Source of the DNA: Paraspadella gotoi
Taxonomy: Eukaryota; Chaetognatha
NCBI GenBank assembly: GCA_051294375.1
Contig: JBJCIZ010000239.1
Location: 2,369,476 to 2,433,475 of the forward strand
Length of the DNA stretch: 64,000 bases
Direction of reading: 5' to 3'
Shown: one piece after another, positions 13,444-25,100 of the stretch
Layout: each line of letters begins with the position of its first letter
Numbering within the stretch: position 1 is the first letter of the stretch
Notes under the pieces: model-generated
Databases searched by the model: none
Told to the model about the DNA's origin: nothing
Seen by the model: only the letters and a program-made list of their open reading frames with translations
Made by a program: the position numbers and the translations under genes

Positions 13444-15875
13444 TTTATGCAATAGCGACGATCCTTATGCTTTAAGATTTTTTTAACTTGCATCATTTTT
13501 TCAACTTGCATAATTTTTTCAACTTGCATTCGTCAAACCTTTATATCTAGCTTCTTCACTCACTTTCCTACCGGCTCACAAAATTTCATCTCAATCTATC
13601 ATGGGTTAAAATAAATAAAAAGATTCAAGTAAATGTGACTCATATTTTTTTCATTTAAACTCATTTCCACTGGTACGTTTCCACTGAAACTTTATATCAA
13701 GCTTCGTCATACGTTTTCCTACCCACACACAAAATTTCAACTCAATCTATCCATCCAATTATGATTAATTGGAGTATTTATTGGTTAAAATAAGTAAAAG
13801 ATTTTAGTAAATTCGACTTATGTTTTTTCCATTTAAACTAATTTCCACTCACACGATTCCATCGAAATTTTATATCCAGCTTTATCACACACTTTCCTAC
13901 CACACCACAAATTTAATTCCAATCCAACCAGCCAATCACGAGTTATTGGAGCTTTTTGCTAAGATGGGACGGATGGACGGATTGATTGACTAATTAATTA
14001 ATTATGATTAATTTATTTACTAATTGATTAATTAACTGATTAATTATTTGATTTATTAATACATCCTGCAGATACATTTAATATAAAAGGAAAAAAGAAG
14101 CATAATCAATTAGTAAAACAGGTTTTTTGTTTTTTTTCCATTTAAACTCATTTCCACTCAAACTATTCCATCGAAAACTTTATTTCCTGTTCAATCACAC
14201 ACTTTCCTACCCACATACAAAATTCCAGGTCAATCAGCCCATCCACTCATGAGCAATTGGTATTCAAATAGTGAAATATATTTTTTTGTTTTTCCATTTA
14301 AACTCATTTCCACTCGGACGATCCATCGAAACTTCATATCCAGCTCAATCACACACTTACCTATCCTCACACAAAAATTTCATTTAAATCCATCCATCCA
14401 ATCACGAGTAATTGGTGTTTTTTGCTAAGGTGGGACGACGGACGGACGGACGGACGGACGACGGACGGACGGACGGACGGACGGACGGACGGACGGACAG
14501 ACAGACAGACGGACGGACGGACATCATTTTTTTGCATAATTTATCATAATTCGATGTTCTGACATGATATAAGTGTGTGCCCGACAATATTGAGAGGGGC
14601 GGACCGACGGACCGAAAAAGTGAGTTATAAAAAGTGAGTTATAGAGTTCGGATCTGCTGATAAGCAGATCCGACTAAAAATGACAAACTAAAAAATATCA
14701 ACCTTAAAACTGCAGAAATATTATATGAGAATTGCCCAATTAAAAAAAAAAATATTGAACACTTTGACCATAAGGGGGATAACCCTTTCGACTATAGTAA
14801 AAGACAAACGCCTTCGAAATCTATTAACCTTGGAAATTATGTTTTGTTCTATCCCGATATTAAATATATAAATGTGATAGTTTCAATGGACTTGATAGCA
14901 GGTTCAATATTTTTTTCCCTACACTTATCAAAAAAACGAATGCTTCAGATATATTTTTTGCCTTCAATGCCGTTATTCGCCTCGATTTGTATTAATTTAC
15001 TAAACATTCAATATTTTATGCTCATGAATGAAAAAAATTTTGATAGGGAAGAGAAGTTTAAATCACGGATGTACATGATTTCTAAGCTCGTTTCGGGATT
15101 TTTACCTACCATGTTGGCGACATTACTGGCTATACTATTCCAAAAGGTTGTCGCAGCGCTTTACCGATTTAAAATATTTGTTTTAATGTTCATAATACTT
15201 TCTACATATTTGCCATTCATGGTTTTCGGATGGAATCAAAATAATTTCTCGAGTGGATTTTTAAAAAGTTTAAATATTTTCTGTACGAGCCCCATTAACA
15301 TTACCGAGACAAAGTCAACAGCCCTTTGGAAAAAGTTGACCAGGGACCTTTTTTTATTTTTATTTCTTGAAGAAAATTTTTTTTGCTTCTGCAGCATTTC
15401 ATTTTTCCCACTTCTCGGTACAATTACATTCATTCTAAAAAAGCTAAGAAAGACTAATTTTACTAAAATTATCTCGATTACAGTAGTAGTAGCTTTTTTT
15501 TTCTCTATCTACATATTAGTTGACGTGATACCGCGTATTACTGCAAAGATAGGAAATATACCACGTTACAACCGAATGCTGACTGGGGACGGTGTAGTGA
15601 TGGTGCGTACGTTTATGCCACACTTGGATCTCGCAGAACATAAAACAATTTACGGAGCCACCTTTCTTATTCACAGATGCAGAATTTCTTTTATGGGGCC
15701 CATTGAAAAACGAAATCACTTTGCATTTACTTCTAATGGATATTATAAAATGACTCTTTCGGCTATAAGAATCTTTATCGCCCTTATGAAAAAGGCATTT
15801 AAAGATGAAGCAAATTTTCTCTCTCTTTGTTACCTAATAATACCCGCCTCACTCCTGATATTATGCCTCAATTAA
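10820..15875 (+). CDS. Multi-pass membrane protein, XK-related-like (5' exon(s) missing)
   Basis: Two long exons are visible: 10820-11878 (acceptor TTTGTCAG) and 14668-15875 (acceptor AAGCAG). They join in frame (T|AT) to give about 755 residues. The first half carries several hydrophobic segments and MMNLIHAIFESFPQLLIQ, which resembles the FE-x-PQ-LLLQ signature of XK/XKR (scramblase-related) proteins, followed by a serine/alanine-rich TM bundle. The second half has further TM segments and no motif I know. The exon opens mid-codon, so an upstream start exon exists but was not found. The intron between the halves is almost exactly a repetitive element with inverted ends (see the mobile element). 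Alternatively the two halves are separate genes. XK relationship is inferred from a short motif only. Confidence 0.5.
11893..11980. repeat. (AATT/TTAA)n simple repeat
   Basis: Alternating TTAATTAA units near the left end of the 2.8-kb element. Confidence 0.8.
12309..12432. repeat. (CT)n microsatellite tracts
   Basis: Two CT runs, at 12309-12328 and 12390-12432 (about 21 units), inside the repetitive element. Confidence 0.9.
12489..12562 (-). repeat. tRNA-like sequence, probable SINE head
   Basis: Read on the minus strand, an A-box-like TAGCGTGAGC is followed about 30 nt later by a good B box (GGGTTCGCGCCC) with a near-complete T-arm stem. Spacing fits a tRNA, but the acceptor stem does not pair well and no clear anticodon arm forms. 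This favours a decayed tRNA or tRNA-derived SINE over a functional tRNA. It sits between CT tracts of the larger element. Confidence 0.45.
12600..13445. repeat. Multiple (CT)n tracts and 22-bp minisatellite
   Basis: CT-rich tracts at 12600-12740, 12895-13010 and 13353-13445. Between them (about 13030-13240) is a tandem repeat with unit close to TATCATCGCATCAATGAATGAC, which decays towards ATTACATCAATCAATTA. Confidence 0.85.
13530..14425. repeat. Tandem ~200-bp core repeats of the HINE/pearl-like element
   Basis: About four diverged copies share the order CATTTAAACTCATTTCCACT, a CCATCGAAACTTTATATCCA-like block, ACACACTTTCCTACC, ACAAAATTTCA and CCATCCAATCACGAG(T)ATTGG. Successive copies begin near 13650, 13830, 14140 and 14295. 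Confidence 0.7.
14430..14522. repeat. (ACGG)n microsatellite
   Basis: About 20 GACG/ACGG units with a short GACA interruption, directly after the last core copy (TTTTTTGCTAAGGTGGGACG). Confidence 0.9.
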
Positions 15876-16789
15876 AAGGACAACCAGTTTTTTTTCCATC
15901 TCACTTTAAAAACATTTTATATTATTGCACATTTCTTTGGCCTATAAAGTGCCAAAAAACGTTTTACCACCAAAAAAGATAATATAATATATTCATTCAG
16001 TTATAATTGATAAAATAATTGTTTTTAATTTATCTTTAATACCCAACTTGAGGTTTCAGCAGGGGCATTTTGTTATGTTTTTAAGTTATTTTTAATAACC
16101 AGAAAGAAATATTTTTTTTTCAATGTATTTGTCGGTTTATTCACCAAATAAAAATTATATACATGAACGATTCATGAAACGTTTAACTTTGACGAAAAAT
16201 AAAGTTTTGTCTTATTTCTATAAAAATATAGAAATGATCTCGTAGCTTAGTTTTCCTTCACGTTAACGTCTCAATTCTGTTTTTATTTGGTTTACATTGT
16301 ATCTGATGTATGCTACTGTATATGATATTGCTATTGATATGAAATAAAATCCTCATAAAAAACTAATTTTTTTAAGTTAGTGGTTTAACCAGGTTTATTA
16401 TCACCGGCAACTGTCTACTGTTGTAATAGTTAAGAATATCATACATTGATTATCGGGTACTGCGGTTTTTAATTTTAACAGAAAGAAAGTTTTTTGTTGA
16501 GACGACAAATCCTTAAAATTACTAAGAAATTAATTTAAAAATTAACAAAAGTTTACTTTCATTTACTCGCTTATTAAGGTTTAGTTGAAGAAAACACTTG
16601 CATTATTTTTAACCGTCAAGAATGTGATCCACTGATAAGAGTGTAATAAGCTTAATCAAATGAGTTATCAAATCTTTTATTGAAAGGATGATGAGATAAG
16701 AATACAATCAATAAAAGATACAATTCTAATGCAGTGTCGAACCCTCATAGCCATAGGCACTGCTACTGCGTAACTTAGTACGGCAGTAA

Positions 16790-16860
16790 AAATAAAAAAA
16801 GTAAAAGTAAAAGTAACAGCGGCGCAATACATTAGAATTATCGTTCTTGTTTTTTCAAAA
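16790..16860. repeat. Dispersed repeat, copy 1
   Basis: AGCGGCGCAATACATTAGAAT followed by TATCGTTCTTG matches 51119-51151 (GCGGCGCAACACATTGGAAT, CACCGTTCTTG) with a few transitions. An AAAGT-rich stretch lies upstream in both. It marks a repeat family shared between the 16-kb region and the EME1 intron. Confidence 0.55.
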
Positions 16861-17184
16861 ATCAGGTAAAATAAAAGAATATAGCTAACCAGGGTAAAGT
16901 AAAAGTTTGGAATCAAATTTAACAGTTATATCTAAAAAACTATCATATTAGTGAATATTAATCTATAATTATTTTTTTTATGAATATAGTATTAGTAACC
17001 CATTCAGCTTAATTTGGAATATCAAAATTTATAATATCAAGATTTCAAAATGTTTTTTTTTTAAATTCTGAGAACAGATTCAGATTCCCCGTAAAATGTT
17101 TATATAATAAAATATAAATCTTTTTTTTAAATTATATTATTAAATAGCTTAGAATTATACAAAACTATTTTTAAGCAGGAAATT

Positions 17185-17335
17185 AAAAATCAGTGTCTTA
17201 AATATAGTGTATCAAGATGTTTACACTTAAATATAGTTTTTTATATTTTTGACCAACTTAATAAATTTTTTTTAAAAAAGAATTATACTTTCTTATATCA
17301 ACTTTTTTCAACGAATCCAAATCTGACAACAACAA
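17185..17335. repeat. Foldback-element relative
   Basis: Matches the right arm of the 27-kb foldback element over about 110 bp. Shared blocks are GACCAACTTAAT, TTTAAAAAAGA, TATATCAACTTTT and CGAATCCAAATCTG. Its left arm is not clearly preserved. Confidence 0.5.
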
Positions 17336-18378
17336 CCAATATTAAAAATTTATGATATCTCGAATTACGAATAACCTTGCTCTTTATTTTTCCATAGCCT
17401 ATAATATATATAGGCTATATATATGGCTTAGGCCTCTGGACTCTGGAGTCTTGAGCGTTTTGATCTCCAGGAATGTCCTGAGTAAAGGTTTTTGTTCATT
17501 TTTAATAACTAAAATTATGTATTAAAACTTATTTAGATAGAATCTTCGCCCCGGTGCTGGATGCTCCTTTGTTTTTCCAATTTCCTGTTTCTCACGTCCG
17601 TCGAGCCAAGCAACATGGACGACTTTCTGTTTAAAATAAATATATTTATTTTTATTATTGTCTAATTATAATTTTCCTATAATAAAGACTTCATCCTTGA
17701 CATTGATTCTTCATTTACCCATAAACAGTGTTCTCAGTTTGACAATTGTTCTACTCTCTAATTCTCGCGAATATATTAAAATTAAATTGTTGTCTTTTCT
17801 TTCTCTTTCCAGAAAAAAAAAAAAAGAATTTTTTAATATTTTTTCTATTAGTTACTTTTATATTATATTTTGATTGTTGATGCCGCTTTGGACGACCGTC
17901 GTTGTCTTTTTTTTTTACCAGAAAAGAAATATTTATTTTGTTCTACAGTTCTCATTCGACACTTCCAAGTCTGAATTACATTTTAAATTTGACAATACAA
18001 TCGTTTTACTTTCCCTATCGTTTTTATTCGATCATCTTTTTCTTTGACAACTGCCAATGACTCGGGCTTTCTTGGAGTTGAATACGTTCTGGAGCCTTAT
18101 GGGAAAATGAAGAGCAAGATTTTTTTAATAAATTAACGGAAAACGAAGAGGAACGGACAGAGGATAATTTCTCGGAAAGAAAATTAATTATTAATTATTA
18201 TTATTATTAATATTATTATTATATTAATATTTAAATAATGATTACGTTATAGTTAAGTAAGTTAAGGTTATGGCAAATCAAGGTTAAGAATAAATTAAGA
18301 TTAAATGTAAGTTAAGAAAAAGGGTAAGTTAAAATTAAAATAGGATAAGGGTAAGTTAAGGGTAAGGTTAGGGATAAA

Positions 18379-18472
18379 CTAGGGTTATGGATAAGTTAGG
18401 GTTATGGATAAGTTAGGGTTATGGATAAGTTAGGGTTATGGATAAGTTATGGTTATGGATAAGTTAGGGTTA
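18379..18472. repeat. 17-bp minisatellite, left array
   Basis: Five to six tandem copies of TTAGGGTTATGGATAAG. Each unit contains the telomere-type hexamer TTAGGG. The array is broken at 18472 by the LTR-like insertion and resumes at 19485. Confidence 0.85.
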
Positions 18473-19484
18473 TGTAAAGTCCAGACGAATATCTACAACT
18501 CAGATGCCTTTATATAGGAGATACTCGACGTTTGTCTCTTTCTCTCTTTTGCGGTCATTCCAGATTCTGCTCTGAAACGGGACTCTTCTCTAAAATAATA
18601 AACATTTGTGGATGCTTATGGACGCTTAGTGGATTCTTTATGGAGTTGTTTATTATTTACTATTGCTTCTTTGATTAATTAAGTTTAGTATTTCATTGAT
18701 TTGTATTGTATGAATATCTATATGCTTTGATTATTTTATTAAGGGTACCATTAAATATCAAGACTCCAAGTGGATAAGAAACTTTATTATAAACTTTACG
18801 GCGCCATTTTCATCTATGTAAGCGATACACAAATTGTTTTAGTCCCGCGTGGCACAGAGCATTATTCTACTGAATACCATGAAAGTGACTCTCGATCAGT
18901 GATTGAAAAACAAAATAGGCGAAATAAAAGGTTAATGACGGAACAATGTTCAGCCGTCCCAGCAGGGTCAGTGGCGTATCCTGAGGACAGGATCACGGTG
19001 GGTGCGGGAGGAGCTGTAAAGTCCTGACGACCACTTATTATTCAATACGGCCCGTTCGGTCAGTGGGGCCCATCGTCTGCTGTCCGTCGGCTGCGGAAAG
19101 AAGCTGCATGTAAACAAATGACTTTAATATTGTATAAAGAGTGTAAACATTTCTCATTCACGTTTTGGAATGGATATAAGAAAGAGCGATTAGTACTTTG
19201 TGATCTATTGCGTCTTATTACTTTTCCTTTGCGAATAATTGGTGATTAATATTGATTATTTTACTGTTGAATATTCATATAGATATTACAATTGTTCGCC
19301 GGTAAGAACAGCTGAATATCTATATGCTTTGATTATTTTATTAAGGTACCATTAAATATCAAGACTCCAAGTGGATAAGAAACTTTATTATAAACTTTAC
19401 GGCGCCAGCGGTCCCGGTTTTCAGTCCAGTTTCTCTCCCGACGTCCTTCTCCCTCTCCGCTAGGTCGAGGAGGGGGTTCTTTCA
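18473..19484 (+). mobile_element. LTR-retroelement-like insertion (TRIM-like or recombinant), 1.0 kb
   Basis: The insertion starts TGTAAAGTCC and ends TTCTTTCA, so it has TG...CA ends. It is flanked by the 4-bp direct repeat GTTA (18469-18472 and 19485-19488) and interrupts the minisatellite. A second TGTAAAGTCC start occurs at 19015, directly after a purine tract (GGTGGGTGCGGGAGGAGC) that looks like a polypurine tract. A near-identical ~95-bp block is present in both halves (18711-18805 and 19313-19406). The U3-like parts otherwise differ strongly. No gag, protease, RT or integrase frame exists. No convincing primer-binding site follows the first repeat. This is a retrotransposon-type remnant, not a virus. 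Confidence 0.5.
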
Positions 19485-19720
19485 GTTATGGATAAGTTAG
19501 GGTTATGGATAAGTAGGGTTATGGATAAGTAGGGTTATGGATAAGTTAGGTTATGGATAATTAGGGTTATGGATAAGTTAGGGTTATGGATAAGTTAGGG
19601 TTATGGATAAGTTAGGGTTATGGATAAGTAGGGTTAGGGAATGGTTAGGGATAAGTTAGGGTTAGGGATAAGTTAGGGTGAGGGATAAGTTAGGGTGAGG
19701 GTTAAGGGTAAGTTAGGGCT
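19485..19720. repeat. 17-bp minisatellite, right array
   Basis: Continuation of the TTAGGGTTATGGATAAG array. It decays at the right end into GTTAGGGATAAG and GTTAGGGTGAGG variants. Confidence 0.85.
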
Positions 19721-20243
19721 AAGTTAGGTTTAAAGCTCAATTAAGATTAACTCTGTTTAAAACTAAATTTCAGCTTAAATAGGAAAATAGGAAAAAATTT
19801 TAATAATAAAAAATTTAAAAATTATCTTATTCGATAAATTCAGCCTATTTTTAGATCATTATAGTCACGGTTTTAATTTTTCTTTTCCGTAAAAAAACGA
19901 ACTTTTTTTTATCTTCTTATTCTTCCTCATTTTCCCATAATTCTCCCATTACTCTGGGATCGCCATGACTCGAATATTTCCTTTTCATGTTGTTTTTCTA
20001 TTTTTCCTTTCAGAAAAAAAAATTTAAATTCATCAAAATGTGTAAAATTGTTGTCTTTTTTCCTCTATATTTTTTTTTTTTTTTTTTTTAGTTAAATTAG
20101 TTTTTAATTGCTTAATAATCGTGCGTTCATCGGTTTCATTGAGGCAATGCCAATTTCAAAATGAAATTAATTCCTGGTTTTACTTTTGTTTATTCAGTCA
20201 AGCCTGTATCTGGACTAATGTATTTCACGCGTAAAATCTAAAA
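19721..20243. other. AT-rich spacer upstream of zinc-finger gene
   Basis: No exon or repeat was recognised. T-homopolymers occur near 20070-20090. Presumed promoter and 5'UTR of the next gene. Confidence 0.4.
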
Positions 20244-21754
<1,511 letters not shown>

Positions 21755-22116
21755 GAGTAATTTGTGTATAATATATAATATATATTTTTACAAACATTTT
21801 GAATCCAATGCCAGGTGCTCAATGTACACAAATTACCTATTGTCTGGCGGCAGAACAAAAAAGGAAACTTTAGCTTACCATCAGCTCAACTTTATTGTTA
21901 TTATATATTTTTTTCACAACAATTTTTACTTTCGATTTTTGAAATTATCTATTTTTAGTAATTATTTATTTGCATTCTTCACAGTTTACCGTTAGTAATT
22001 TTTTTTTAAAAATGGATTTAGTGCGTTTGTATTATGGTATTAATTTTTACAGGAATATTGTAAAAATGACAGAGGATGAATTTTTTCGAAAAGGAAATTC
22101 CTGATTAAAAAAAAAA
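21755..22116. other. Intergenic spacer
   Basis: AT-rich, with a good acceptor-like site TAATTTTTACAG at 22041-22052 upstream of the BTBD7 start. Nothing else supported. Confidence 0.45.
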
Positions 22117-25100
22117 ATGGGTGGAAACGCCTCCTCACCCAGCTCGACAGTGTATTCGGGTATTTTAATTTAATTTTGAAATATTTTGTTGTCTTAGACT
22201 TTTAACCGTTTTGAAACATAAAGAATAATATTTCTCTGCTATTTAGTAAGTTAAAAGGGTTTTTTTTTATTATAAAGGAGCTCATCTCCATTGGATGCCG
22301 GGTGAAGATGAAATGAGAACGAGCACCTCGTCGAATGACGATAGGACTTCGTCGGTGGTGAGAATCGTCCCAGAAAGATCATAACGCATTTTATGAAAAT
22401 GAAACTTAACATTTCATTATCCAACAGTACCCACACCACCATCAGGGCTTTTTCGCTACATCCAAGTCTGTTAGTGGCATGGAACCGGTATCGTCTATGA
22501 ATGTTACGATGGCTCCGACTTCCATGACCTCGACTTCTTCGCGATCCAAAATATTTGGCCTTGCTACTTTGAGACGAAAGTTTTTGGCCATCCCATCAAA
22601 AATGAGAAAAGCTGCAGGTCTTAAAATATAATCCCGAAAATATTCATTATGTAGAGATTAGAATATTTTGATTTATCGGCAGTCTATTTTAGTGATGCGT
22701 ATGTTTGTTATTTATCTCTTAAATTAATGAAATGATTAATTAATGACTTGATTGAATGTGAAATCCAATTAATTAAAATTTTTATTGAAATTTTAAAATT
22801 AAAATGTGTGTTTTTTTTGTTTGTTTTTTTCAGGTGGATTGGGGCGTAATCAGTCTAAGGAGCATGCCAGGACAATCAGAACATTGTTGTCCAATTGGAG
22901 TGTACATGAAATTCACGCATTGGTTGAAGAATATGAAACATTGATGACAATCAGAGATTTGACAATTGAAGCAGAAATTGCTAGGTATGTATTTGAAATT
23001 TATCATTAGGCATTAGGAGGAATTTTTAAAATTTTAATAAATTTGTAAAAGTTATTCTGCTGCTGAGTCTCAAGAGCTCGATTACTTGTTTTTAGACACG
23101 AGGCACCTTCGGTTGCAGTGGACTTGCTTCATTTATTCGAAAATAAAACCTTGACAGACGCAGAAATCGTGTTTAAAAAGGTTACGTTTCCGATTCATCG
23201 TTGCATTCTCGCATCCAGGTATGAAGACGCGCTGGAGAAATTCAATAAAATTTCCGTGTTGTTATTAGTCGGCCTAAAATTCAATTTAACGAATTTGCGA
23301 AAAAGAGAATCACGTCATTACTTGTTGTTATTTTTTTTAAATACCTGCAGATGCCGTTTTTTCCGTGGGCTTTTCGCTTCGCAAACGGAGTCTCCCTACA
23401 GGGTCAATCTGCCCCACGCTCCGGAAATGAGCGCCTCTCTCTTCGCCGTCCTCCTTCGCTTTCTCTACTCGGGCGAACTCACCGCTGACGAACTGAGCGG
23501 CGAGGAGGTTGAAATCTTGGCGAGGCTCACCGAGGAATTCGGGACGCCCAATCCTATTCGAGTCGATTTGCAATCGATGTTATCTAACGGGTAAACGCAT
23601 CATTGGGACACGCTGTAGTCTTTCAATGCTTGACATTATTTATCTATCGCATTGACAGATCGAGTTGCGACACTGTGTTGGTCTTCACCGCGTCCGGCCA
23701 TCCCATCGCCAAGTCTCCCGACGGAATTTCAACTTGGGAAAACGCGGGTCAGACCGAGAAAGTGACGCCTCACTCGACACTGACTCCGCAATCAACGCCG
23801 ACTCTTCCCAAATTCTTTCTTAATCTAAATTCACCCGCTGTTTCGCCGACGACGAGCCACGCGCAGGCCTCTTCTGCGGATACTCCTACCCAACCCGGGA
23901 TTCCTCACCCTCTACCTCAAGTCCAGCCAGTCGCGCTTCTTTGCCATCGCGCCGTTTTGAGCGCGCGATCCCCTTTTTTCGATTCGATGATCAAGAGGAG
24001 ATTGAAGAACCTAAGTGAGTTTATTTATTTATTTTTTTTTTAAACGAGAAAAGAATAGTAACATAACTGTGGAAGACGATTCCATCTGCTTTGAAAGAAA
24101 GGAAGGCTGGACCCAAAAGAAAGACGTCATGTTTGCTTTTTCTTTTTTCCATGCTCAGACGATTCCAACGAAAACGGCAACGTCCTTCAAATTCTAATCG
24201 ACGAGAAGGTCATTCCGAGAAAGTACGCCGTTGTTATCATGGAAGCCATTTACACGGACAAAGTAGATCTGTCGAAGATATCCGCCGGGTCATCGACCAG
24301 CGGATGCAGTCAAGTGCCGACGTTGGTCTATCCCAACAACGGCGGTCTTGGTAGTCCCTCCTCTGGAAGCATCATGAGCAACAGTTTGAAAGAAGCTGCT
24401 GCTATCAGCACCGGTAAAGGACAACATTCTCTTCTCGACGACGCGATGGAATTGTACCAAATTGGCCAGTTTATTGCTTTGGAAATTCTTTCTCAGCAGG
24501 TAAAAGCTGACTATTGATTAAACCGTAATAACTACCAAAATATAGTATTATAATAAGTAATTTTTTTAAAAAAAGCAATATTTATATAATTGATAATATA
24601 GATTAAATAGTAAAGCCTTTATTAAGTATAAAAAATTGAAAATATTGAAACTAGTATTTTGTCAAATTTTCATATATTATGCAATTGTTGATAAATAAAT
24701 ATGCCATTGTTTTTACAGAGCGAAGACATCATCGTTTCTCATCTCTCGTTGGACAATCTACCCAAGATTCTGTCTTGGAGCTCAGAATCTCACGGTTCCA
24801 CATGGGTCAAGCGTCAGTGTTTACGTTTTCTTCGCGAGGAGTTCACCGCCGTCGTTAACTCTACCTCAACTCTACTGGAACTCACGGAAGCGGACATGAT
24901 CTCTCTCCTGGAGAGCGATTTCTTGCAAGCGTCGGAACAGGACATTTTAGCCGCCGTTCTCAAATGGTCCGAACACCAACTGATTCGTCGCGCGGAAGAG
25001 CGAGAACCCAACATAGTTTCCGGTACCACGCATTCCATCACGCGCCGCGGTCTGCGCAGGCGCGACGTCAACGACTCTGACTTGCGAGACATCGCGTCGC

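Larger units (their letters stand above)
11879..14674 (+). mobile_element. HINE/pearl-like element (non-autonomous Helentron-type), 2.8 kb
   Basis: The left end GTCGGATCTGC (11879-11889) is the exact inverse of the right end GCAGATCCGAC (14664-14674). Just inside the right end is a perfect 10-bp hairpin: TCGGATCTGC at 14648-14657 pairs with GCAGATCCGA at 14664-14673, loop TGATAA, followed by CTAA. The interior has an (AATT)n block, long (CT)n tracts, a 22-bp tandem, about four copies of a ~200-bp core and a terminal (ACGG)n tract. Terminal inverted repeat, 3' hairpin, tandem core and tetranucleotide tract together match the described layout of HINE/pearl elements. No transposase or Rep/helicase frame is present. 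No clear target duplication was found. Confidence 0.6.
15876..18370. other. Gene-poor AT-rich region with repeat remnants
   Basis: No coding exon can be supported on either strand. Short frames here are AT-driven. The region holds a dispersed repeat (16795-16860), a relative of the 27-kb foldback element (about 17185-17335), and a palindromic TA-rich stretch near 17395-17420 (AGCCTATAATATATATAGGCT). Confidence 0.5.

Noticed and set aside
12309-13445. Apparent Ser/Leu-rich and Arg/Glu-rich proteins
   Set aside because: They are translations of (CT)n/(GA)n microsatellite tracts on both strands.
14402-14587. 61-aa repetitive frame on the minus strand
   Set aside because: Encoded entirely by the (ACGG)n tract.
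18770-19027. 85-aa frame within the LTR-like insertion
   Set aside because: It begins inside the shared 95-bp block and has no retroelement domain; length is within chance expectation.
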